A DNA stretch of 64,000 bases from Adineta vaga (taxonomy: Eukaryota; Rotifera): assembly GCA_021613535.1 (NCBI GenBank), contig CP075497.1, positions 1,550,001 to 1,614,000 of the forward strand, read 5' to 3'. Positions 1 to 12,144 of the stretch are shown one piece after another. The stretch's first letter is position 1, and each line of letters begins with the position of its first letter. The notes under the pieces were generated by a model. It worked only from the letters and a program-made list of their open reading frames with translations. It searched no databases and was not told the DNA's origin. A program made the position numbers and the translations under genes.

Positions 1-648
1 TATGCTACCATCGATAAGTTGACGAGTTTCAATAGCATGAAGACTTTCGACAAGTTCTATAAAAATAATAATAACTATGGTTATCTCTTATAGTTCACTG
101 TTGTTCGTCAATATACTTACGAGTACTAACAATAGCGGTGACAATTTCTCCAACTTCACCTTGATATAATTCTGTAATGACACCTTTCGTACGCCAATCG
201 AGTGATTCAGGTAAATCTTTTACTTCAACAGAGCTTTTAAATGACGATGATCATGATGGATGAGATTTGATACGATTTTGTCGTGCAGGTACAAGTTCCT
301 ATAGAAGATTTATTCGTTCATTGCTTAACATGTATGACTAAGAATTACTTCAATACGTCGATCCGATAAATGATTAATTGCTACTGTAAATGTTGGATTC
401 AGATTCGTTTGTTGAAAAGAGTGTATTTCATTAACATTCTCCATAAATATTTGTTTACGTTTAATTTCTTCTTCCACAGTTTCATACTGTTTATTATAGT
501 CACGTTTAAATTTATCCCATTCAAGTGATAAATCAGCTATGACTGCACCAAATAGTAAGAAAATAAGAATGAACTATAACAAAATATAATCAATGGATGT
601 AAAATGTATGCTGAGATATGACTCGAAAAAATAACATCTTACCTTCAT
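1..648 (-). pseudogene. Cathepsin L-like cysteine protease homologue, 5' part, with in-frame stop
   Basis: Four exons can be read on the minus strand: 643-648, 349-573, 121-298 and 1-56, joined by GT-AG introns; the gene runs off the left edge. Exon 1 plus the start of exon 2 gives a signal peptide (MKFILIFLLFGAVIA). Next comes an I29-type inhibitor propeptide with the ERFNIN-like stretch EEEIKRKQIFMENVNEI and an NHLSD element. The mature domain begins at LPESLDWRTKGVI, as in papain-family enzymes. Two defects are visible: an in-frame TGA near 253-255 in the linker before the mature domain, and loss of the catalytic Cys25 motif (family QGxCGSCW; here QGEVGEIVTA). It is therefore probably not an active protease. 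It may be a pseudogene or, if the stop is an error, an inactive homologue. Family assignment is firm; status is inferred. Confidence 0.8.
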
Positions 649-1432
649 CAACACAGTTTATACTCTATGTGAAAATGACTTTTTTAGAAATTCTGTAGAT
701 AGTAATGTTCTATAAGAACATTTTGATAAAGAACGAATCTAAATATTTCATATTATAAGATAGTCATTGTCAACGTCACGCTGACAAAATGTTGTTATCA
801 TCAATGAAAAAAGTAAAGGATTACAAGGCATATCATGTTCACACTCAAAATTTAATCATGATTTCAAAAACTTAGAATATCTTAAGAATATATTTTTTTT
901 AAAGTATTCGTCTTTAGATTAGACCAAGAGACAACTCGATGAACTCTAATAAGTGAACATCTTGGTCACTATATTCGAGTGAATTATAATAGCAAAATGA
1001 AATCTGAATTTTAGGGTGTGGGTGTGAGTGTAGATGATACTTCCGTGATTATATTATCCATTGTTTTGCTCATTCATGAGCACCAGACAAAGCACAATGA
1101 AAATGTGAAAAAACTAATATCGAATTATATATTATAAACTACTGATTTCCTTGAATTCCATCATACTTTCAGATAGTGTGAGTCTAACCTATTGGTACCC
1201 TTTGAACTCCTTAAATTCCTATAATTTCTTGGATTGCCAATTTCGGGATCATGGGTGCTGCTGCCGTTTCTAGCAGTGTGAAGCCATTTTAGTTTATAAC
1301 AGTAATACATAAATAAATTACTTTTCTTGGTTTCTTTCTTTGTTCTGAAACTTTGGCATTATACAATCAAATTTTTCAATAATATAAAAACATAATTCAT
1401 TTTGAAGACATTTCATAAAGAAATCAGTAACA
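649..1432. other. Intergenic, AT-rich
   Basis: No gene recognised. It contains a short G-rich telomere-like stretch (listed separately) and otherwise plain AT-rich sequence. Confidence 0.5.
1014..1028 (+). repeat. Short interstitial telomere-like repeat
   Basis: About two units of GGGTGT lie in AT-rich DNA. The unit matches the TGTGGG repeat reported for bdelloid telomeres. The stretch is far too short to be a working chromosome end. Confidence 0.45.
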
Positions 1433-1780
1433 ATGATGATGGATTTTAGTGAAGAAAAGTCCAGAAGTAAGTGAGATTTATTTAGTTTCATATGATTGAA
1501 TATTTATAAACGAAATATTGAAGATGATGTACCACCAAGATCAAATCGTGTTATCAAAATTTCCCTTCGCAATCGTGCTCATCAACCACAAACATTCGTA
1601 GAAATTGTTTTTTTATTTTTGAATTTTATCCTTGATGAATATTCAATTTAGTCTCATCATACATTGCGCAAAAGCAGACGATCTGATAATATCATTCACA
1701 GAAGTATTCGATCCAATATTAGTATTCGATCCATCGACAATAAATTGATTGATTTAAAAACTAGTACACACTCTACACAT
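1433..1780 (+). CDS. Candidate 5' exons of the downstream NHL gene
   Basis: Three blocks join in one open frame across GT-AG introns: 1433-1466 (starting ATGATGATGG), 1524-1606 and about 1652-1780. They encode a basic, Ser/Arg-rich segment beginning MMMDFSEEKSR and continuing through VPPRSNRVIKISLRNR and RKSRRSDNIIHRSIRS. Such a segment would suit the cytoplasmic tail of the type II membrane NHL protein whose transmembrane exon begins about 500 bp downstream. The last donor is uncertain: a GTACAC at about 1770 would give the phase needed to enter the next exon at an acceptor near 2320. These could instead belong to a separate small gene or be chance. Confidence 0.35.
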
Positions 1781-2257
1781 GTTTGTATTATAATGATTTC
1801 ACAAAATCTATATTTAAAAAAGAGTATACTTTTTTTCTCAATAGTCAGCTACAATGAAAGTACTTACTAATAATATGATCAATAAAAATTCTACCAAAAC
1901 AATCGATAGAAATGATCAGAAACATGATAAAGAACATATGTTAAACGCCATGAGATTTACATCACTTCGAGTAATTATGATAATCTAGTTAATTGCTTGA
2001 AATTAACACATTATAATCGTGAGTTCTTTCTTTTTTCTCTAGTCTAATCATGTACAAAAACGTTGCCCTCTCGAAGTAAAACATTAGAGATTTCTTTGTT
2101 TATAAAATACATCGTCTTTTTCTAATAATAATAGACGACAGATATTTGTTCATACTCATTGAATTCAACGATGAAAAAAATAAGCAAAACAAAAAAAAGT
2201 AATTAATTTTCTCTATTGTCCTCATACTTCTATACATTCTTTTTAATTTTAATTCAA

Positions 2258-3497
2258 ATGATTTATGTATTATTCATTCTATGTAGATGTTTACAATCAA
2301 AAATCATTATCCCCACAGTGATTATTTGCTTTATTTCGATTGCTATTGCGGCAATTTTATTGGGATTGTTAATCAAGTCTCAAAAGACAAAACGTAGGAG
2401 TGATAGATTGTTTAAATATGAAATTTCGATCGAATTGAATTATATACTCTGTTGTTTTATAGCGACGACATCGTCACTTCGTTGGAGTTCAATAGGCATT
2501 ACTATAGCTGGTATTTCTGGTATATCTGGTACTGGAGCTAATCAACTTGATAATCCATGGGGATTAGCGTTTGATTCTTCTAATGCATTATATATTGCTG
2601 ATCGACTCAATAATCGTGTACAAAAATGGGAAGTCAATGCATCTGCTGGTATAACAATAGGTGGTCAAGCGAATGGAACTGGTGGTTCTACTTTATATGA
2701 TTTAATGTTACCATCATTTATTCAAGTGGATTCATCGGATAATTTTTATGTGACAGATGTAGGGAATAATCGTGTTCAATTTTGGCACTATGGTGCACTT
2801 TCAGGCAGTACAATAGCAGGAAATGGTGAGTAAAATCAAAATTAATTCGATGGCATCTATTATTTAATGAGTTTCTAGACCAGGTTAACTTATAATAGTT
2901 ATATTTGTAGGTATAGTTGGTAACTTAAATAATCAATTTAATAAACCGTACGGTATTGCACGTGACATATCCACGAAAACCCTATACGTAGCAGACTATG
3001 ATAATCATCGTATAATGCAATATCGATGGGGACAACTATCGGGTACAGTAGTTGCTGGTGGCAATGGACCTGGAACAAACAGAACACAGTTATATCAACC
3101 TGTAGCTGTTTATTTTGATTCTTTATCAAATAGTCTTTTCATCGTTAATTATGGTGCTCATAACGTTGTTCGTTGGAGATTAGGTGATACTAGTTGGTCA
3201 CTTGTAGCTGGTAGTATTAATGGAACATTTGGGGATTCATCAACATTACTTAATTGTCCTATAGGTATTACACTGGATCCAATGGGTAATGTGTATGTTG
3301 TTGATAGAAATAATCATCGTGTACAATTGTTTTTATCCGATCAATCCATCGGTATAACAATTGCTGGAATGAGTACTGTCTTTGGAAGTAATTCTACACT
3401 ATTCAATTATCCTTATGCTTTAGCATTGGATTTTCAACTTAATCTATATGTTAGTGATAGATATAATCATCGAGTACAAAAATTCTTACGCTACTGA
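2258..3497 (+). CDS. Membrane-anchored NHL-repeat (beta-propeller) protein
   Basis: Three exons: 2258-2393, 2463-2825 and 2911-3497. Introns of 69 and 85 bp keep the frame. The first ATG in frame gives MIYVLFILCRC, but the true start may lie in upstream exons. A single hydrophobic helix (IIIPTVIICFISIAIAAILL) is followed by NHL repeats with recurring LYIADRLNNRVQKW, FYVTDVGNNRVQFW, LYVADYDNHRIMQY, VYVVDRNNHRVQLF and LYVSDRYNHRVQKF motifs, ending at TGA. About six blades are present, consistent with one propeller. The likely topology is type II membrane protein with the propeller outside the cell or in the lumen. NHL propellers bind protein or RNA partners; the ligand here is unknown. Bdelloid genomes carry many such genes. 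Confidence 0.85.
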
Positions 3498-3844
3498 AAA
3501 AACAGTTTTGTTTTTGAGGATAATTGTAACTATAGTGATAACATTATTCGCATCATATAACTCAACTATATGTAAAGAAAAATAAACATTTAGAATATAT
3601 GTTCAATGTTGAGATATACAGTTTCTGTAGCAGCATTCATTGTAGTCTTGTCCACATATTATAATACTTAGGATTGTCCAAAAGTTCCAAGCCCTATTTT
3701 TCGGGCCAGATTATGCAATTTGGGATAATATCTCGATTAATTTTGCAGTAAGACGTGTGCACAAAAATCAGAGAACGGAACAAAAAGCATTGAGTTTTTC
3801 TATTTTTAACATCGAAAAATAATTTTGAAAAAAAAGGAACAATC
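3498..3844. other. Intergenic region between NHL gene and tRNA-Ala
   Basis: AT-rich, no coding potential seen. The A8 run near 3829-3836 reads as T8 downstream of the minus-strand tRNA and would serve as its Pol III terminator. Confidence 0.5.
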
Positions 3845-3917
3845 TGGAGAAGTTGGGCATCGATCCCAATACCTCTCGCATGCTAAGCGAGCGCTCTACC
3901 ATATGAGCTACATCCCC
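3845..3917 (-). tRNA. tRNA-Ala (anticodon AGC), copy 1
   Basis: The 73-nt minus-strand sequence folds as a cloverleaf. Acceptor GGGGATG pairs with CTTCTCC with one T-T mismatch at 6:67. The D-arm is GCTC/GAGC, the anticodon stem CTCGC/GCGAG has loop TTAGCAT (AGC, alanine), and the T-arm is TTGGG/CCCAA. The discriminator is A and CCA is not encoded. Internal A and B box sequences are present, and a T-run follows on the minus strand. There is no intron. Confidence 0.93.
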
Positions 3918-5344
3918 ATATTAATTGTCATATCATTGTTTCATCTGACATTTTTCTCGTCAAGAGAAATCAATCATTGAAAAGAGAACATGAGTATTAA
4001 AATATGATTCTTTTTGTTTACTTAGCTACTCATAGACAATTCTTTTTCTAAATTTTTCGATTTAATCAATAGTAAAAATGAAAATTCATTATCCAAAATC
4101 TTTTTTTTAGCGAAAATATCGAATTCGATTCATATAATTATGAACATGAATGCATGATTTTATGGAAAATAATTCTAACGAGTTAGAACTTCTGAACTTT
4201 CTAGTTTAATTTGTTCATACAATAGTTATAATCATCCAATATTTGCTTACTCGATACTTTCGACTGATCAAAGATACATCAAGTCATTGAATATTTATGC
4301 TCTCGTCTATATAGCGTCGTCCTATGAATTCATTGCTGACACTTTAGTGGTATGGTCGAAACCACATGACGAAGCAATAACTATGAAGTATCTCAGTGAA
4401 TGGCGTTTCATATAAGTCACCAAAGAAAACTCTTACGCAGCGCCTACTCTTATCGTACTGCAAATCACCCACACCCTCAATTATATTTAACTTCATCAAT
4501 TTCTTCGATTTTATTAAACAAAACCTAGTGATTAATAATATTCTCGGTCTACTTTATCTGTTCAATTATATTAAAGCTTAACTGTGCATGTACGATTTTC
4601 TCCAGAAGAGGAGATTACGATCTTCTGTTAATAATTTTTATCAAACATAATCAGTTTACGAACTGACTTATATTAAAGATTCCACGACAGACTGATTGGT
4701 TTCAAAATTTTCATGGGATTTTATGGAAGCAGTATGCCAGATGAGAAAAGTTTCGGTATTTTCTTATTCATATCTCACGTGTTCGTGCAGAAAGCAATTC
4801 ATCTTGTCGTTGTAAGTAAGATTCAGTTGTTGATATAAAATATCTGTACTTAGAATTGGAACTAATTAACTCGTACTAGTCTTCGATTTAGTCAAATACG
4901 GAGCTTAATGATGCAGCAACGTCATTTGCACTTATCTATCATTCTGCGAACAAAATCAATTAAACATTATCTTGATTCTTTTCTCATATAAATGTTTTCT
5001 GTCAGATACGATTTTATTGTTTTAACTATTAACAATTAAGTATCTTTCTTGTCTTAAAAAGAATATCTACAGCTCAATTGTTTTTTTTTCTACTTTAAAT
5101 TGAATGTTTTCAATAGGAAAAATTCAGTCGATATTCGATTAATTTAGGACGATTTCTCAAGTAACGAACAAATATAGGTTAGCTGCTTATGGAGTACCAA
5201 AGTCATTTTACAGATATTTCAAAAATATAAATAAAGATCGTTTTTTTCAACATAGCGTTTGAAAAAGATGAAATGATGTAAGATCAAAACAATATTATGC
5301 CGTTTATCCAGAAAATAAAAAGTAATTTAAAAAAGGAAACAGTT
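3918..5344. other. Intergenic between the two tRNA-Ala genes
   Basis: About 1.4 kb of AT-rich sequence. The short open frame at 4396-4581 has no recognisable domain and is probably chance. Confidence 0.5.
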
Positions 5345-5417
5345 TGGAGAAGTTGGGCATCGATCCCAATACCTCTCGCATGCTAAGCGAGCGCTCTACC
5401 ATATGAGCTACATCCCC
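5345..5417 (-). tRNA. tRNA-Ala (anticodon AGC), copy 2
   Basis: It is identical to copy 1 over all 73 nt, including the T-T mismatch at acceptor position 6:67. Flanks differ except for the few bases next to the gene, and a T-run on the minus strand again supplies a Pol III terminator. The identical bodies in diverged flanks suggest an old local duplication kept the same by selection or conversion. Confidence 0.93.
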
Positions 5418-5896
5418 ATGTTAATCGTCACATCACTTACATCATGTGACTTCGATTATGACTAATCGCTTGAAAGAACGAACGTGAATACAATCAACAT
5501 TTAAAAATTCGCATATTTTAAAAAGACTTTGGTTTCCTGAGAATTTCTTAAACAATCATGGAACTTGTTCATTTTAACAATAAGTATAAGAATCTTATTA
5601 CTTTTCTTACTTCATTTCGAATCCAGTCATTTATATATATTTACTTTTATTTTTAAAATCAATTCTTAATACCCGACTGTTCATTGTTCAATAATTATGA
5701 GAAGAATTAATACATTGAATTGAATGTATGCAGTTTATTTCAAAAAGATAAAGTTCAACAAGATGAGATAGAACAAAATCATAGAAAATGTTCAATATTC
5801 CTTTTCAACAAATATCAAATGGATAATATGATTAGAATTTGAATTCGAATGACATCATAAAGAATAATCAGAATAGTTTCTGTTGATGAATATAAA
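5418..5896. other. Intergenic, 3' flank of the alpha/beta hydrolase gene
   Basis: AT-rich, no gene recognised; probably includes the 3' UTR of the minus-strand hydrolase. Confidence 0.45.
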
Positions 5897-6727
5897 TTAT
5901 TCATGAATAGATTGAATAAATTGAATGATTTGGTCAATCATGTAGATTTGTTCATGTTCATTACTAATTGCATGATCAGAATTTTCTAATAAAATAAATT
6001 TGGAATTAGTTCTATTTGCTAATTTAGTCTTGACAAATGTTCCAACTTCGTCTTTAATTTCATCTGGAACATATTCATCTTGTTTAGACCATATCCATAT
6101 ATTTGGAAGATTAATTTTTTCATAAATTTTCTTTACTTGTTCGTCCGATAAATCACTTGAAAATAAATCTTCAATAGAATTGAATTTATTTAATGATAAA
6201 CAACGTTCAATTGTTAATGGTGGATCATGAAGAGATCGTGGTAACCATTCATGAATATTTTCATGATGTTGTATACAATATTCTAATTGATCTTTTGTTG
6301 AAGGAAGAGTTGAAAGATATTGTCGATCACTGACAGGTCCTTGAAGAATAATTCCACGAATAAGATCAGATTGTTTTCCTTGTCGAAAATAATGAACAAT
6401 ATCTTGACAACCAGTTGAATGACCCATGAGAATAATTGATTTCAAATTCTTTCGTTGTTTTATCAAATAATCAATTAAATTTTGAAGATCTTCAATATCA
6501 TTATTAATTGTATGCCAACCAAATTGTAGATTTGATGAACGTAGTAATGGTTGAATCAATGAATACGATAATTGCAAAAGAGATTCATTAAGTCGTGGAA
6601 GATATGAAAGAGATAAAAGACCATCTGTAAGACCACCAAGAAAAATAAAACATTGTGTTGATGATGAATCAGATTCAAATGCAATTAGTTTATATTTTTC
6701 ATCATATACAAACAAATTTCCATACAT
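5897..6727 (-). CDS. Alpha/beta hydrolase, DUF1749 (UPF0613) type
   Basis: Single-exon gene of 276 residues. The nucleophile elbow is MGHSTGCQD (Ser104). The probable acid is Asp217 in WSKQDEYVP and the base His252 in ENSDHAIS, giving a complete catalytic triad in the usual order. An FLGGLTDG loop near residue 30 would form the oxyanion hole. The arrangement, with GWHTINNDIEDL before the elbow, fits the DUF1749 family, which includes fungal siderophore esterase-like proteins; substrates in animals are unknown. No signal peptide is seen, so it is probably cytosolic. The ATG is preceded by AT-rich DNA. Family assignment is fairly sure; substrate is not predicted. Confidence 0.85.
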   Translation of the reverse strand: MYGNLFVYDEKYKLIAFESDSSSTQCFIFLGGLTDGLLSLSYLPRLNESLLQLSYSLIQPLLRSSNLQFGWHTINNDIEDLQNLIDYLIKQRKNLKSIILMGHSTGCQDIVHYFRQGKQSDLIRGIILQGPVSDRQYLSTLPSTKDQLEYCIQHHENIHEWLPRSLHDPPLTIERCLSLNKFNSIEDLFSSDLSDEQVKKIYEKINLPNIWIWSKQDEYVPDEIKDEVGTFVKTKLANRTNSKFILLENSDHAISNEHEQIYMIDQIIQFIQSIHE

Positions 6728-7409
6728 CTACAATATATGAATAAGAATAAGAATAGAAGCAAATAAATCTGTGTGTCAGTCAATTTCCATTGCTTTTTCG
6801 TATGAAAAATCTATTGAATTATTTCGATGTAATCTGATCTGATTTTCTAAAGTATCTACGATGAATAATTCTTCTTTGATTGACAAACAGCTCCCTCTTT
6901 AAGTTCTTCTTATTTTTTGGATCGTGTTCAAACAAAACAAGAAGAGAAGAGGAAAGTTCTCTTTATATTTCTCGTCCGCGTCGTCTTCTTCTAGTCACAT
7001 AAGACTGACTAACCGAATTTTATTTGTTCGTTCTGCTACATACATATATTATTTCTTCAGACTCATTCCTAGGTCACTTAAATTACATTCATTCATTTTT
7101 TTGTCCGTTCGTCTATCTTTCTACTAGTATCAGTAAGTGATAAGAACATTTCGAAAGAATGAAAAGAAAGAAATTGTCCGTTCGAATTAATATTTATTCT
7201 TCGTTCTTTTTACCCAAAAAACAGAGAAAGAACGATTGAAGCTAGATGCAAGACATAAAGGAAAAACGAGTGAGAGTATCAAGTAGAAAGAAACGAGAAC
7301 AATCTGTTTTAGTCATTGAGGGTAGAAAGTCCATTTAATAAAATATTTTTTTTTACATTTTTAAATGAAAAATTTCTTTCTATTTTAGTTTTCTGAAAAA
7401 TTAATTACA
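6728..7409. other. Intergenic/promoter region between divergent genes
   Basis: It separates the minus-strand hydrolase from the plus-strand coiled-coil gene. It holds pyrimidine-rich and A/G-rich tracts (GAAAGAA-type, about 7140-7330). An acceptor-like TCTATTTTAG ends at about 7389, 20 bp before the downstream ATG, suggesting a spliced 5' leader. An open frame at 6924-7127 looks like chance. Confidence 0.45.
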
Positions 7410-8309
7410 ATGTCAGGCATTATTAACGCTATTTTTGGTCATCATAAAGATAAAGATGATAAAAAAAATCATCCAACAAATGAAACAACTACAACGGCGA
7501 GTACATCATCAGGTTCATCTGTAGCTCATACAGCTATTAGTGAAGATGTTCGTGTTCAATCTGTTGTATCAAGTGAAACCAATACAAGTGTTAGTGTACA
7601 AAATACAAAAAAGATTTCTGATCTTATGAATAAACTTGGTAAGTTCATTGTATAGAAATGAAGTTTTATTGATTTATTTATGAAAAAAAGGTACAACACA
7701 TAATCAAATTGATGAATATTCGAAGAAACGAACAGCTGAAATTAGTGATGCTGTTTCAGAAGCAATTAATAAAGTTGTTGCTGATACAGCAACGCAACAA
7801 CAAAAATTATTATCGGATGCAAATGAACGTTCACTTTCAATTGAAAATGAATATAAACTTCGTTTACAAGAACGTGTTGTTCAATTGGATAATGAAAAAG
7901 CGATTTTATTAGCTGAATTAGAACATGCATTAAATTCACGTCAAGAAGCGATTTTACTTCAAGCAAGACAACAAATTGATCTTGTACAAGATGCTGCTAA
8001 TCGAGAAAAAATGGCTGTTTTTAAAGAAGCACAAGCCAAAGCTAATCAACAAGTTGATCAAATAACTGAAAAAGTTGCTGAACTTGCAGCTGAAGATGCT
8101 CAACGACGTCTTCAATCAACAACTCAAACAGTAATTTCAAATTTTATTTCGAAATTGAATAATAAAATCTTTCTCTTTGTTCTTAGGTTATTACAACAAA
8201 ATCTGTTGCATCAGGTGACACGCATGTTCAAGGTGCACATGTCACAGCGACATCTACAACAACAACACGAAAATCTTCTGATTCTCATCATTCATCAAGC
8301 AATAATTAA
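7410..8309 (+). CDS. Hydrophilic coiled-coil protein, possible desiccation-protection type
   Basis: Exons 7410-7638, 7691-8130 and 8187-8309 give 263 residues. Residues 1-75 are polar and low-complexity (His/Lys/Asp, then Thr/Ser). About residues 80-225 form one long charged, Ala/Gln/Glu-rich helix with heptad character (for example LSIENEYKLRLQERVVQLD and RQEAILLQARQQIDLVQDA). The tail is Thr/Ser-rich (VTATSTTTTRKSSDSHH). There is no Cys or Trp, no signal peptide and no membrane segment. A disordered head and tail around a long amphipathic helix is the plan of tardigrade CAHS proteins and recalls group 3 LEA proteins; no 11-mer LEA repeat is evident. Homology to either is not shown. It could instead be an ordinary coiled-coil structural protein. 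An acceptor-like TTTTAG lies 20 bp upstream of the ATG. Confidence 0.75.
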
Positions 8310-11300
8310 CATTCTTCTCATTGTTTAATCAAACTTATTTATGTTAATCTCGCCTACTATTGATTTTGTCTCTACTTACATATTTAATATAGATATGTTC
8401 ATTTGTCTTTTCTTTATTTGTCGAACAAAATTGTATATACGATTTCGTTGAAACACATTTATTGAATTCTAAATATATATATATAATCATGATGATAAAC
8501 ATTTTCTTGTAAATAATTAAAATATTGTTTGAAAAGTTCGACTTGACCGATAAATATTAATGAGAGATGAAAAAAAGAACGAAGTTCTCGTTTATACGTA
8601 AGAAGATTTCAATCAATTAAAAGTTAATTTGGAAATACCTAATGAAATAGATTATATGAAGTATTTATCTTGCAGTTGATTGTAATTATCTCCATGATTC
8701 ATCACGACCGGATGTTTATCTTCTTTTAAATTTCTATGCATGTTATGGATATCTTCTCTTTCCTATCTATTATGATCAGTGAACCATCTTTATCAGTAGA
8801 AGATCTTACAACAATAAAGGATGTTTCATAAGTTTCGAGACTCGAGAAAAAAGCAGCAGTGAATAACAATTTGATCGATAAAAAAAGGAATTTTCCTAGT
8901 AGAAAAGGAGCGCTCAACGGGAAAATGTCTGATCATTAGATTGTTCATACTAAAGACATCACATGTACTTTATTTTCTACGTATAATAATGATTTTGGAA
9001 AGAGTGACAATACACAAGAATATAAAAGCATTTCTTTTCAGTGGAAAGTGTTCCATCGAAATTATCAGTAGAAACGGATCATTTTTCACTGAAGTATTTT
9101 GTTTTCTATAGAAAGATTCATTTTCCCTATAGATCGGAAAGATATCTTAACCATCGATATTACATTCGAATAGAAGTTGTTTTTTGGTATATCAATTTGA
9201 TTATTATATTGAGTGTACTTTTTTGCTTCAAGTAGAAACTTTTCATAACAACAACTCATGAGTTCCCAGAGATCTTTATACGAATTGATGCTTTTAAATC
9301 ACCATTAATTGTTGTAGAAGATGGTTCAATAACAGTCTGATGCTTGGGTGTCGTGTGTCACATCTTGTGGAGAAGTGAAGTTTTTATCATTAAGCGAGAG
9401 ATAAGTTATTTCCCAATAGGTTTCCTTTTAAGATCGAGTTGACATAGCATTTAAGATTACTTTTACAGTGCTTCAAGAGCAAAGGCGATTTCAGAATACA
9501 ATTAAGTACTTATCTCTTATTTTAAAAGGTTCGGCATAACTTACGCAGAGTGCCTTCTTTTGAAGTAAAGTAAAAATCTTATTTATTTTCAACGGATATG
9601 TTATTGCCTTACTCTTATGTGCGTTAGTTAGTAAAATAAATGAAAGGTAAACGAAATAGTCTTTGATATACTCATAATATTGTTATAGATGATTTCGAGA
9701 ATTATTCAAATACTAACAAATCGAAGATATAGTAGAATTACTTGATTTTCTAATAAGTAACAAGTTTTCTTATAAAAACGTATGATTTAGCGTTTTTTTT
9801 TCTTATCGGAAAGAACGTAATGTAGATAAGAAAGAGTAGTTAAAGTACATAAATCTTTGTGATATATTATATCATTGAAATTAGCCAAATAAAAGTTTAA
9901 AAATGTACTCACGAGTCACGTTATTCATACCTGCTCCCTTTTTTTTATAAATAAGAAAAGAATTTTATAAAATCATAGAAATATTTCTGTATGAAACCTG
10001 TTTCCTGAGTTCTAGGTTAGAATAGTAACGCCAGTTTCTATCCGTTATGGTTGTTTCATGATCAATTTATCTTGACAGAAAATATTTGCGATGATAACAT
10101 TAAGTTATTAGAAAAAGAGGCGAAGTTTTCCGGTACTCAAACATTTTTTTGACTGAAAGCAATAAAATAAGGTCATTTTTCTTTTGAAGATTCATGACAT
10201 AAGTTTGATCTCTTTTTTTATTTCGAATATTTTCGTAGATATATATTTCTAAGCATCGTTTTAAAACAAAAGTCTTATAACTATCATTGAAACGTCCTTT
10301 TATAAAAAGATGAACTTAAAAAACCATTAGTTTAATTGAAAGGAAATTGTCTGACATTATAAACAGACTTTTAGTTCTAGTTAGTATTTTAAATGAAAAG
10401 AAAGGAAACTTGTAGATATGCATGAATATTTCTATTCGACGTAGAAAACCTAAACATGACAAATAGAAATTAGGAGAAGGTGACATGAATAAACACTTGA
10501 TATAAAGAAGTATTTGCAATCGATTAGTTTGCAAAAATAAATTTTTTATCGATCAAATTCTATGAGTTAGAAAATATCTCATATGTTATTTATTAATGAC
10601 GAGGTTTTTTTTAGTTCGATATTTATCAATAAATAAAATGTTGTATTTTTAATTCCGATATATATATGATTAGATTTCAATGAAACAAATTGTGAATATC
10701 ACACATGAAAAGAATAGAACATTAATCAATTATTGATGTTTTTTTCTAATTTAACACTTTTTCATTTCTCGAAATTCACAATTGAACTTTTTTCTTTCGA
10801 TCATATTTTCATATTCATTTGATTATAGAAAAAAGAACCATTCGTATAAATTACTTTCGAATATTTCTTTTTGTTAAGAAAAATTCTTTTAGTTTTTCTT
10901 CGAAAAGGTCATAAATGGGTGTAGGTGTAGAACTACATGAGTACATTTCTTATAAAGTAATAATTAAAATGAATGCATTATGACTTACAGAGATTAATCT
11001 AAATTGGTTTTTTTGCTAACTATAGATAATAACATATTAGTTTTCCGATAAGATATTTTCCCTTCCATTGATACGGAAAATAATTCATTTCGAATTTCGC
11101 TTGATTTAAATCGTATTAATAGAATACAAAGTTTGTTTTTTTTTCTTAGCTTTATTTCACTAGATTAACTTTTATATATAAATGAATCGGAAGAGTCATG
11201 ACATTAATACCATTGTTTTTGACTATTGAACAGAAAGATATGTCTTGTGAAAATATTGATAGACTTACTCTTCCATCCATAATAAAGAGGAAAAAACAAA

Positions 11301-12144
11301 TTTATTTCTTTCGATGCCTTAGAGACCTTTTCTGTAGTTCGTAATGACAACTGTTACCCATCTCTATTGAATAAAGAATATTATGCAAATAGATATTTTT
11401 TATCTTAAAGAAATATTCTTTCAGTTGAAAGATTTCTTCTTTGTTCAAAGAATTTCTTGGTTGAAGATAAATCAAATAAGCAGAATGAAAATTCCCTAAT
11501 GTAAATAAATCATATGCTATTAAAATTTTCTTGTTGTTAATTAGAAGGAAAAATAATTTGCTACTGAATTATTTGATAGATGAATAGAGTTTTACATTTC
11601 TTTGGATTAGAACTGAAAATTTTTCTATTATTATTATTTATACAGACGAGAAAGAAGAGATTAATCAGAAAAAAAGATCACGAAATGATTGATTGATAAG
11701 AAGATCCACCACAAGACTAAAGAATTATATTTCATTCATAGATTGTTTGTCCTAGTCTTTGAAAGAAACTTTTGTTTAAACTCAGTTTGCATGTTCATTC
11801 TTTTTGCGGAAATAAAAATGAATTCTGAAACAATGTATATCAGATTTCATTGACCTCAGCAGAGAAAAAAAACTGTTTTTCCTCCTTTTTCTTTCGAATT
11901 GATGAATGTAAAAAGAAAAATCTCGATTTGTTCCAATAGAAACCATCTACGAAGAAAAGCTAGCGCATTGAATGCATGATAATAATAATAATATAGGAAA
12001 AGAGAAAATATTCTTTCGTTTCTCTCACTCTCTCTCTTCTTCTTCTCTCGTTTGATTCTTTTTGTAACTGACAGTTTTTGATAAAAACGTTTGCTTTTGT
12101 TTTCTAGCAAAATTCTACTTTGATTATGTAAAACATTCTGCAAC
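8310..12144. other. Large AT-rich intergenic region
   Basis: About 3.8 kb. No gene, tRNA or clear repeat was recognised. Short open frames (8726-8917, 9041-9235, 10316-10534) lack motifs and biased codon use. A single GGGTGTAGGTGTAG G-rich stretch occurs near 10917. Confidence 0.5.

Noticed and set aside
1014-1028. G-rich repeat as evidence of a chromosome end at the left edge
   Set aside because: Only about two units, with genes on both sides; interstitial.
4396-4581. Open frame between the tRNA genes
   Set aside because: No motifs; chance in AT-rich DNA.
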